Positions 8,569 through 14,919 of a stretch of DNA of 64,000 nt are shown here, piece by piece. The stretch's first letter is position 1, and each line of letters opens with the position of its first letter. The translations under genes and the position numbers were made by a program. Source of the stretch: JBGPLJ01 sp963826145 (lineage in GTDB: Bacteria; Pseudomonadota; Gammaproteobacteria; Steroidobacterales; Steroidobacteraceae); the NCBI GenBank assembly GCA_963826145.1, contig CAWGVW010000001.1:992001-1056000 (forward strand), read 5' to 3'. The notes beneath the pieces are model-generated. The model did no database searches, was not told where the DNA came from, and was given only the letters and a program-made list of their open reading frames with translations.

Positions 8569-8619
8569 GATCGCACGGCACTTCTGTGCCGCGCGTCCGT
8601 TCTCATTACCGAATACCTG

Positions 8620-9033
8620 CTATCGGACAGCAGCGGCTCTTGCGGTCGGGCGCCGGCGCCGCTTTGCGGACGCAGTGGCTTTGCCTTCCTTCGGCGCTGC
8701 GACGACAGCGAGACCTGTCCGCTTCAGGTCCACGAGTGTCTTGCTGAGAGTCGCCCGGATCGAGCCGACGCCGGCCGTCAAGCGCTTGCGGGTCGCAGGC
8801 CACGCGTCGGCCTGCGCGCGAAGCGCCGCACCGACGGACTCGGCGGCAACGACCTGTTCAACGCGCGCGCGCGCGCCGAGCAGCAGCTCGCGCGTCAGCT
8901 TGAGATTGCATTGGGCCAGCGCGCGCGACCCACGCACGGCGACCGATCCGAAGTCGGCGGCGAGCTGCGCGCGCACGCGCGCAATCCCGGCAAAGCGGTT
9001 CATCTGGCGATTCATTTCCCTGGCGAATGACAT
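8620..9033 (-). CDS. phasin-like PHA granule-associated protein
   Basis: A 137-residue, largely helical, Ala-rich protein with no signal peptide, third in a minus-strand run after phaC and phaZ. The helical part (about 1-95) contains heptad-like segments such as ARARVEQVVAAESVGAALR, typical of phasins that coat PHA granules. The C-terminal tail is strongly basic (AKRRRRPTARAA), recalling PhaF-type phasins whose basic tail binds DNA. The start at 9033 is chosen because GGAG lies about 8 bases upstream and the frame above it has no phasin-like character. The family assignment rests mainly on context and composition. Confidence 0.65.
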   Translation of the reverse strand: MSFAREMNRQMNRFAGIARVRAQLAADFGSVAVRGSRALAQCNLKLTRELLLGARARVEQVVAAESVGAALRAQADAWPATRKRLTAGVGSIRATLSKTLVDLKRTGLAVVAAPKEGKATASAKRRRRPTARAAAVR

Positions 9034-9101
9034 TGAGGGTCTCCGGTAGCTGCGGCGCAGCATTTTGACGCGACGCACCATACCGGGTGTTCCCGGCAAG
9101 G

Positions 9102-9956
9102 TCAAGGACCTTGCGTCGGGCGTGTCGCCGGCCGGTCCAAAAATTCGGTAATCAGCGGCACAACCACGTCGAGCCTGTGGAGCATGAAGAGATGTCCACC
9201 CCCCGGAATGATGTGTAAGCGGTTGTTTGGAATCAGGAGTCCCAGGAGTCTCGCATTGATCGGCGGCACTAGCCGATCGTCGGAACCGGCGAGAATCAGG
9301 GTCGGCTGGCGCAGCCGATGCAGCCACCAGAGGCTCGTCCAGCCGAGTCCCGCGAGCAGCTGATAGAGATAGCCCTGTGTCGTCGGTGGCACGATTCGCC
9401 CGCTGTGATCACGGATCAGCTCCGGCTGCTCGCGTATTTCGCCGCCGTAGATCTCGGGCGCGGCCCGGTGCATGTAGTCCCGCGAAAGGTAACGACGTGG
9501 CGTGATGAGTTTGGCGAGCACGCTGAGTTTCGCCGGCACCATGACAGCGCCTGCGGAGGTTGCACACAGCACGAGGCGGCGGCAGCGCCGCGGGAACTGG
9601 CGAGCGAACTGCTGGGCGAGCGCGCCGCCCCAGGAGACACCAGCGACGTCGACTTGCGGATAGCCGAGCCGGTCGAGGAATCGCGCAGTCAGGCGCGCGA
9701 GTCCACCGAATCGCCGCGGCAACCAGCTGTGCGGGGAGCCACCAGTGCCCGGCATGTCGAAAATGAGAATCTCGCGCCCGTGCATGGCGTCGATGAAAGG
9801 CAACACGACCTCGAGATTCGCACCGATGCCGTTGAAGATCAGGAGCGGCGTGCCCCCGCTGCCGCCGCGAACGGCGTAGCGCAGCCGCACACCGTCGACG
9901 TCGACGTAATCGATCTGCACTTGCAACGGGGCTGTTGCTCGGGATGCCGCCGTCAT
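9102..9956 (-). CDS. phaZ: intracellular poly(3-hydroxyalkanoate) depolymerase, alpha/beta hydrolase
   Basis: A 284-residue cytosolic alpha/beta hydrolase resembling the PhaZ that sits beside phaC in pseudomonads. It has FNGIGANLE near the oxyanion hole, a nucleophile elbow GVSWGG, an Asp in LAGSDDRLVP and a His in IPGGGHLFM. There is no signal peptide, in line with degradation of stored polymer inside the cell. The ATG at 9956 overlaps the phaC stop in an ATGA, so translation is probably coupled; a longer frame starting at 10115 would run back through phaC. A general esterase is the alternative, but the phaC neighbour makes PhaZ more likely. Confidence 0.88.
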   Translation of the reverse strand: MTAASRATAPLQVQIDYVDVDGVRLRYAVRGGSGGTPLLIFNGIGANLEVVLPFIDAMHGREILIFDMPGTGGSPHSWLPRRFGGLARLTARFLDRLGYPQVDVAGVSWGGALAQQFARQFPRRCRRLVLCATSAGAVMVPAKLSVLAKLITPRRYLSRDYMHRAAPEIYGGEIREQPELIRDHSGRIVPPTTQGYLYQLLAGLGWTSLWWLHRLRQPTLILAGSDDRLVPPINARLLGLLIPNNRLHIIPGGGHLFMLHRLDVVVPLITEFLDRPATRPTQGP

Positions 9957-11722
9957 CGCTGGAATACGTAGCGGCCGGGTGCCGGATCGGCGGCTGGAAA
10001 CTTTGCGCTGCCGAGTTGTTCCGGCGCAGGTCGCGTGCCGCCGCCGCGTTCCGTCAGCCATGCAAGCCAGTGCGTCCACCAGGACCCCGCCTGAAGCGTC
10101 GAGCGGGCGAACCACTCGTCCGCGGCGAGCGACAAGTCGGTGCCTGTCCGAAAGCTCGCCTTCGGATTCGACGGCGGATTCACGATGCTCTGGATATGAC
10201 CGCTCGAACTCAGAATGAACTGCATGCGTTGCGCGGGAAGGATGCCGCGCGATTCATAGCATGCCTGCCAGGGTGTGATGTGATCCGTCACGCCTGCGAC
10301 GACGTACGTGTCGAGATCGAGCTTGCGCATGTCGATGGAAGTTCCAAGCACGTTCATCGCGTCCGGCGTCTTGAGCGGATTACTGGTGAAGATCTTGAGG
10401 AGGTCCGAATGAAACTCCGCGGGCAGGCGCGTGGTGTCGGAGTTCCAGTAGAGGATGTCGAAAGCCGGCGGCCGGTTGCCCATGACCCAGTTGTTGGCGA
10501 CGAACAGCCAAACGAGATCGTTCGGCCTGAGCCAGGAGAATGCGCGTGCCATGTCGCGGCCTTCGAGGACTCCGTTTCGTCGCGAGCGGGCGAGGGCGGC
10601 AGCCATGGCCGAGCGTGAGGCAAAAAGCCCGAGCAGCGTCGGGCAATCCGTATCGAGTACGGTCACGAGGAGCGTCGTCGAATGCACGCGCCGGTCCCCT
10701 TTTGCCGCGAGGTGACCCAGGAGCGTCGCCAGCGTGAAGCCGCCGGCGCATGCGGCCATCGCATTGACACTGTCGGACCCCGTGATCTCGCGCGCGCAAT
10801 CGATGGCTTCGAGTGTTGCCGCGAGATAGGTCGCGAGATTCCAGTCGCGCTGGGCCGCCGTTGGATTGCGCCAGCTGATGGCGAACACCGGTACGCCATT
10901 CGCAGTCGCAAACTCGGCGAAGCTTCGGCCTGGACTCAGGTCGAGTGCGTAGAATTTGTTGATCTGCGGCGGCACGATCAGGAGCGGCCGCCGGTGCACT
11001 GTCGGTGTCGCCGGCCGGTACTGGATGAGTTCGAAAACGGGCGTCCGCAACACGACGGCGCCCGGCGTCACAGCAAGGTTCTTGCCGACGTGAAACTTGC
11101 GCTCATCGACCTGGCTCGGCATGCCGCCGTTGTTCGCGACGTCGCCGAGGAAATTCTTCAGCCCATAGAGAAGACTCCGGCCGCGCGTTTCGACGATGCG
11201 CTGGGCCGCACCGGGATTGCCGATGAGCGAATTCGTCGGGGCGAAGGCCTCAGTTACGAGCTGCAGGGCAAAGCGCGCGCGCTCAAGGTCCTCCCCGGAC
11301 GCCGCACTCTGGTCGAGCATGTTGTTCAGACTCTGGCGCCACGCGAGGTAGCCCTGCATTACGCGCTTGTAGAGCCCGTGCTTGTGCCAGACGTCGTGAT
11401 TGAAGCGCCGGTCCTTCGGATCCGGTGCGACCGTCGATGAACCGCCGATCACGGCCGCCAGCTCCCGTAAGAGCGCGAGTTCCTCCTTCACGACGACTTC
11501 CGGACGCATCACGAGGAGACCCGCCAGGCGTCGCAGCCCCCCGAGAATCTCGCCCATATCAAATCCGATCAGCGGATTGGCGCCCAGGATCTGTTGGGCC
11601 GCGTAGTTGGCGTCCGCGTGATCGAGTTCGGGCGCCGCATCGCCCGAGGCCGCAAAGCCGTCGCGTCCGGGCAGCGGATTCTCTTCGGCTTCGGCGCGCG
11701 TCTCGTCGGGGCGTGAATTCAT
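9953..11722 (-). CDS. phaC: poly(3-hydroxyalkanoate) synthase
   Basis: A 589-residue polymerase that joins hydroxyacyl-CoA units into PHA at the granule surface. The lipase-like box reads AACAGG with nucleophile Cys325. Asp480 in GVTDHITPW and His509 in SSSGHIQS complete the catalytic triad. The core before it has WHKHGLYKRVMQGYL and the VPPQINKFYALDL stretch typical of the family. The first position of the box is Ala instead of Gly. Overall resemblance is closest to class II (medium-chain) enzymes, but substrate range cannot be read from the sequence. The start follows an AGGGT site. It heads an operon with phaZ and a phasin. Confidence 0.95.
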   Translation of the reverse strand: MNSRPDETRAEAEENPLPGRDGFAASGDAAPELDHADANYAAQQILGANPLIGFDMGEILGGLRRLAGLLVMRPEVVVKEELALLRELAAVIGGSSTVAPDPKDRRFNHDVWHKHGLYKRVMQGYLAWRQSLNNMLDQSAASGEDLERARFALQLVTEAFAPTNSLIGNPGAAQRIVETRGRSLLYGLKNFLGDVANNGGMPSQVDERKFHVGKNLAVTPGAVVLRTPVFELIQYRPATPTVHRRPLLIVPPQINKFYALDLSPGRSFAEFATANGVPVFAISWRNPTAAQRDWNLATYLAATLEAIDCAREITGSDSVNAMAACAGGFTLATLLGHLAAKGDRRVHSTTLLVTVLDTDCPTLLGLFASRSAMAAALARSRRNGVLEGRDMARAFSWLRPNDLVWLFVANNWVMGNRPPAFDILYWNSDTTRLPAEFHSDLLKIFTSNPLKTPDAMNVLGTSIDMRKLDLDTYVVAGVTDHITPWQACYESRGILPAQRMQFILSSSGHIQSIVNPPSNPKASFRTGTDLSLAADEWFARSTLQAGSWWTHWLAWLTERGGGTRPAPEQLGSAKFPAADPAPGRYVFQR

Positions 11723-11760
11723 GACCCTGTTATCACTTTGGGCCGCGGGCGCGGCGGCTC

Positions 11761-11790
11761 ACTTTAGGTGCTGTCGCGGCGCTTGCGCAA
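11761..11790 (-). promoter_or_regulatory. weak candidate promoter for phaC
   Basis: On the minus strand TTGCGC (11790-11785) and TAAAGT (11766-11761) are separated by 18 bases, about 40 bases before the phaC ATG. The matches to the -35 and -10 consensus are only moderate. Confidence 0.3.
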
Positions 11791-11823
11791 TCGTGAATCG
11801 GGTCGCTCGCAGCGGCCGCCCGC

Positions 11824-11866
11824 TGTGATTGCAGTCACAAGAACTCCAGCCAATTCAGCCTATTAT
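11824..11866 (+). promoter_or_regulatory. class II CRP-type promoter of the DUF11 surface cluster
   Basis: TGTGATTGCAGTCACA (11824-11839) is a perfect match to the CRP/Vfr/Clp core TGTGA-N6-TCACA. A -10 candidate TATTAT lies at 11861-11866. Starting about 7 bases after it (near 11873), the palindrome centre falls at -41.5, the standard position of activator-dependent class II CRP promoters, and no good -35 is present, as expected. The site is also about 100 bases upstream of phaC on the other strand. Confidence 0.65.
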
Positions 11867-11880
11867 CGCGAAGGCATTAT

Positions 11881-12060
11881 GGTCAATGTCAAGTTCTGGA
11901 GGTGGGACAACGCCTCGCGCGGGACTCCATTGATCTTATGCACTCGTGCACGGGCACAGGCCCGCATCCGCGATTACCCCTGGTCGTGGAAGTTCTGCGG
12001 GAGCCCGGGAAGTCACCCGGGATTTCACTGCTGGCAAATGGGGCTGCGCATGATGCGCAG
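11881..12060 (+). promoter_or_regulatory. structured 5' leader of the DUF11 cluster
   Basis: The roughly 210 bases between the candidate start of transcription and the ATG at 12083 hold several inverted repeats. GGTCAATG (11881-11888) can pair with CATTGATC further on, followed by AGTTCT with GGGACT and an inner GAGG/CCTC. Then come CGGGC-ACAG-GCCCG (11951-11964), CCCGGG-AAGTCA-CCCGGG (12004-12021) and CTGCGCAT-G-ATGCGCAG (12044-12060). I cannot match it to a known riboswitch. An in-frame extension of the downstream gene through this region is open but unconvincing as protein. Confidence 0.45.
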
Positions 12061-12082
12061 CGCACCGGACGGAGACGACGTA

Positions 12083-13063
12083 ATGACACGTTCGCAACTC
12101 GCACTGGCGAGCTGCCTCATCCTGCTTGCGGCCCGCACGGGCTTCGCCGCGGGCACACCTGCGGGCACAATCATTCCAAACACGGCGCAGGTTACCTATA
12201 CCGTCGGCGGTTCGCAGGTGACGACACCGTCGAATACCAACACGATCACCGTCGATGAGCGTCTCGACGTCGTCGTTACCTTGCAGAGCCCGCCGATTTC
12301 GGTGCAAGGCGGGGATACACGCCGCGGGCTCGTGCTGCGTGTGACGAACACCGGCAACGGCGATGAAGCTTTCAATCTCGCGATGACAAGTGCGATCGCG
12401 GGCGACAACTTCGATCCGATTCCCTCGGTCCCGGCGATCTATTTCGACACGGATGCGAGCGGCGACCTGTCGCCGCCCGACACGCCCTACGTCGCGGGCA
12501 GCAACGACCCGTTGCTCCTCGCCGATGCCTTCGTGACTGTGATCATCGTGAACGATATCCCGACGGGCCTTGCGAACGGCGCGATTGGTCGCAGCCGCCT
12601 GACGGCGACTTCAAAGACCGGCACTGGCGCCCCTGGCGCAATCTTCGCGGGTCTTGGCAAGGCCGGCATCAACGCCGTGGTCGGCAGCTCCGGCGCGAGC
12701 GGCAGCGCGACCGGCGAGTACGTCGTCTCCGATGTAACCCTGAGCAACGTGAAGTCGGCGACGGTGCAGGATCCGTTCGGCGGAAGCGAACCCGTGCCGG
12801 GCGCGCGCATTACCTATCAGATCGTCGTCGGCGCCACCGGCACGGGCAGCGCGTCGAACGCCGTGCTCGATGATGCCATTCCCGCCAATACCACTTTCGT
12901 ACCCGGGAGTCTGCGGCTGAACGCCGTCGCGCTGAGCGACGCGCTGGACGCAGACGCGGGTGAGTTCATCGCGGGAGCAAGTCCCGCGATTCGCGTGCGC
13001 CTCGGCAACCTTGCGGTGGCCGCGGGCAATCAGACCATTGTGTTTCAAGTGACCATCAACTGA
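12083..13063 (+). CDS. exported DUF11-type repeat protein, first gene of surface cluster
   Basis: A 326-residue exported protein. Residues 1-23 are a signal peptide (cleavage near FAA). An N-terminal module begins GTPAGTIIPNTAQVTYTVGG, a motif shared with the genes at 13742 and 14920. At 122-133 an acidic loop DTDASGDLSPPD resembles a calcium-binding EF-hand loop. The C-terminal 115 residues form a DUF11-like beta-sandwich (PGARITYQIVV ... DAIPANTTFVPGS), ending in FQVTIN. The ATG at 12083 has GGAG 8 bases upstream. It is followed after 27 bases by the next cluster gene, so the four genes are probably one transcript. Likely extracellular or cell-surface; precise function unknown. Confidence 0.82.
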   Translation: MTRSQLALASCLILLAARTGFAAGTPAGTIIPNTAQVTYTVGGSQVTTPSNTNTITVDERLDVVVTLQSPPISVQGGDTRRGLVLRVTNTGNGDEAFNLAMTSAIAGDNFDPIPSVPAIYFDTDASGDLSPPDTPYVAGSNDPLLLADAFVTVIIVNDIPTGLANGAIGRSRLTATSKTGTGAPGAIFAGLGKAGINAVVGSSGASGSATGEYVVSDVTLSNVKSATVQDPFGGSEPVPGARITYQIVVGATGTGSASNAVLDDAIPANTTFVPGSLRLNAVALSDALDADAGEFIAGASPAIRVRLGNLAVAAGNQTIVFQVTIN

Positions 13064-13090
13064 TCGGCAGCAATGACAGGAGTGACAAAC

Positions 13091-13597
13091 ATGAAGCTTT
13101 CGAAGGGGTTCGTTCTCGCGTCCACGCTGGCGCTCGCAGCGGGGCAGGTTCCGGTGGGCGAGGCAATGGCGGCCGATCCTGGCTGCATCGTCGTGCAGAA
13201 CGTTGCGGAGATGGAGCAGACGGTGAGCGACGCCGCCGGTAACAAGACCGTGAAGCTCGTGCCAGCTACCAAGGTCGTGCCGGGCGACACCGTCATCTAC
13301 ACGGTGAAATTCCGCAATCGCTGCGACAAGCCGGCCGACAACGTCTCGGTCGATAACCCGGTGCCCGAGCACATGGTGTATGTCGCGGATTCGGCGATCG
13401 GCCCGAATACCGACGTCTCGTTTTCCGTCGACGGCGGTTATCACTTCGCAAAGCCCGAGGCGCTGCACAAGAAGGACGCCGACGGCACGGAGCGCGCGGC
13501 GCGCGCCAATGAGTACACGAACATCCGCTGGGTGATGCGCCATGCGCTCGCCGCGGGTGCGGAGGGCTATGCGCGGTTTCGCGCCGTGCTCGAGTAA
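13091..13597 (+). CDS. small exported DUF11-like protein, second gene of surface cluster
   Basis: A 168-residue exported protein with a signal peptide ending near AMA|ADP (residues 1-26). The mature part is essentially one DUF11-like domain: VVPGDTVIYTVKFRN starts the first strands, DNPVPEHMVYVADSA is the characteristic middle motif, and it ends GYARFRAVLE. Two Cys residues could form a disulfide (one in DPGC, one in RNRCDK). The ATG at 13091 follows AGGAG at good spacing. The protein may be a minor subunit or adaptor for its larger cluster partners, but this is inference. Confidence 0.8.
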   Translation: MKLSKGFVLASTLALAAGQVPVGEAMAADPGCIVVQNVAEMEQTVSDAAGNKTVKLVPATKVVPGDTVIYTVKFRNRCDKPADNVSVDNPVPEHMVYVADSAIGPNTDVSFSVDGGYHFAKPEALHKKDADGTERAARANEYTNIRWVMRHALAAGAEGYARFRAVLE

Positions 13598-13632
13598 CGA
13601 AGTCACAGATTCACAGTTTTCCCGCGAGGGAA

Positions 13633-13670
13633 ACGACGCCGCCGGGTACGCAAGGACCCGGCGGCGTTGT
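13633..13670 (+). terminator. strong stem-loop between second and third cluster genes
   Basis: ACGCCGCCGGGT (13636-13647) pairs perfectly with ACCCGGCGGCGT (13656-13667), and three more pairs (one G-T) extend the stem to 15 bp around an 8-base loop. There is no U-tract afterwards, so it may be an mRNA-stabilising or attenuating stem in the operon and not a full terminator. Confidence 0.5.
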
Positions 13671-13741
13671 CGCAAAGAGGAGCCTTGCGAATCCGGAGGA
13701 GTTTTCAGGTTTTTGTCGTCAGACCTTGAAGGAGTACCGAA

Positions 13742-14893
13742 ATGATCTCGGTTCATTGGAAGATAAGGCCGAAGGCCATCGCGCAAAGCTGCGCGGCGCT
13801 CTTCGGTTTGATTGCCTTCGGCAGCGTCCATGCAACGGGCACCGCCGCGGGCACCACGGTCAACAATCGTGCGACCGTGAATTACAGCGTCGGCGGCACC
13901 GCGCAGACGCCCATCGAGAGTTCGCCCGCGGGCAACTCGAATGCGGGCGTCGGCAATGGTGCAAGCACGGCGTTCCTCGTCGACCGGCGCGTGCTGTTCA
14001 CGGTAGCGGAGGTCAGCGGCAACGCGACCAACGTGAGCCCTGGGCAGAACGACGGCGTAACGGCGTTCACCGTGACGAACAACACGAATGCCGCGGAAGG
14101 CTTCGCGCTCACCGCGTCGAACCTCGCGGCCACGGTGCTGTTCACGCACACGGACAACTTCGACATGAACGCATTGCGCGTCTTTGTCGACAATCCGGGT
14201 GCCGGTGGCACGGCGGGCGTGTATGACGCGGCGTTCGATACCGCGACGAACGTCAACACGCTCGCGATCGACGCGAGCGCCACGGTGTTCATCGTGGCGA
14301 ACACGCCACTCGCTACCGCCAACAATTCGTACGCGAACGTGCGCCTGCGCGGGCAGGCGGCGGTTGCAGGCACGAATGGTGCGACGCTCGAGACGCCAAG
14401 CGCGACGGACAACCCGGCCGCGGTCGACGTGCTCTTCGGCGACAACGGTGTCGACGGCATTGAAACCGCGGACGATCAATACGCGGTGCAGTCGGCCTCG
14501 CTCACCATCCAGAAGACCTCGACCATCATCAGCGATCCCTTCAACGGTGCCGGCGCGAACCGGCTGGCCGTGCCAGGTTCGGTGATGGAGTACGTGGTCA
14601 CCATCACCAACAGCGGCGCGGTGCCCGCGACCAACGTGCAGATCCAGGATGCACTCGACGCGACGCTCACGTTCTCGACGGGCGGCTACAACGCCGGTGC
14701 GTCGGATGTGCAGCTCGTGGTGGCGGGCGGTCCTCCGAGCTACTGCAAGGCCGAGTTGGGGGCTGACACGAACGCAGACGGCTGCAGCCGGGCGGGCCAG
14801 ACGCTTACGGTCAATCCGACCGCGGGCATCACGGTTGCGAACGGCGGCGCGGCGCAGGCGGCGGTGATCCGCTTCCGCGTGACCATCAACTAG
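13742..14893 (+). CDS. exported DUF11-type repeat protein, third gene of surface cluster
   Basis: A 383-residue exported protein. The signal peptide ends near VHA|TG (residues 1-32). The N-terminal module opens GTAAGTTVNNRATVNYSVGG, clearly related to the gene at 12083, and runs to about 240 with many Asn/Thr/Ala-rich strands. A DUF11 domain follows (about 258-383: VPGSVMEYVVTITNSGAVPATNV), containing a DTNADGC loop with two Cys, and ends FRVTIN exactly as the first cluster protein ends FQVTIN. GAAGGAG lies about 7 bases before the ATG. Likely a surface or matrix component that is paralogous to the first gene product. Confidence 0.82.
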   Translation: MISVHWKIRPKAIAQSCAALFGLIAFGSVHATGTAAGTTVNNRATVNYSVGGTAQTPIESSPAGNSNAGVGNGASTAFLVDRRVLFTVAEVSGNATNVSPGQNDGVTAFTVTNNTNAAEGFALTASNLAATVLFTHTDNFDMNALRVFVDNPGAGGTAGVYDAAFDTATNVNTLAIDASATVFIVANTPLATANNSYANVRLRGQAAVAGTNGATLETPSATDNPAAVDVLFGDNGVDGIETADDQYAVQSASLTIQKTSTIISDPFNGAGANRLAVPGSVMEYVVTITNSGAVPATNVQIQDALDATLTFSTGGYNAGASDVQLVVAGGPPSYCKAELGADTNADGCSRAGQTLTVNPTAGITVANGGAAQAAVIRFRVTIN

Positions 14894-14896
14894 CGA

Positions 14897-14912
14897 AAGC
14901 GGACGTCCGCTT
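14897..14912. promoter_or_regulatory. 16-bp perfect palindrome in the gap before the giant gene
   Basis: AAGCGGACGTCCGCTT is a perfect palindrome that fills most of the 26-base gap between the third and fourth cluster genes. It could be a protein-binding site; as RNA the loop would have to open at its centre. No ribosome site is visible in the gap. Confidence 0.35.
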
Positions 14913-14919
14913 CTAGTTC

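Noticed and set aside
11879..12000. Possible c-di-GMP-I (GEMM) riboswitch in the DUF11-cluster leader, because of GTGGGAC-AACGCCTC and GGGCACAGG fragments
   Set aside because: The fragments resemble pieces of GEMM but are in the wrong order, and the expected paired domains and tetraloop receptor could not be traced.
12611..14479. A 622-codon minus-strand open frame across the DUF11 genes
   Set aside because: Arg- and His-rich translation typical of an antisense shadow; it spans three clear genes and their intergenic stem.
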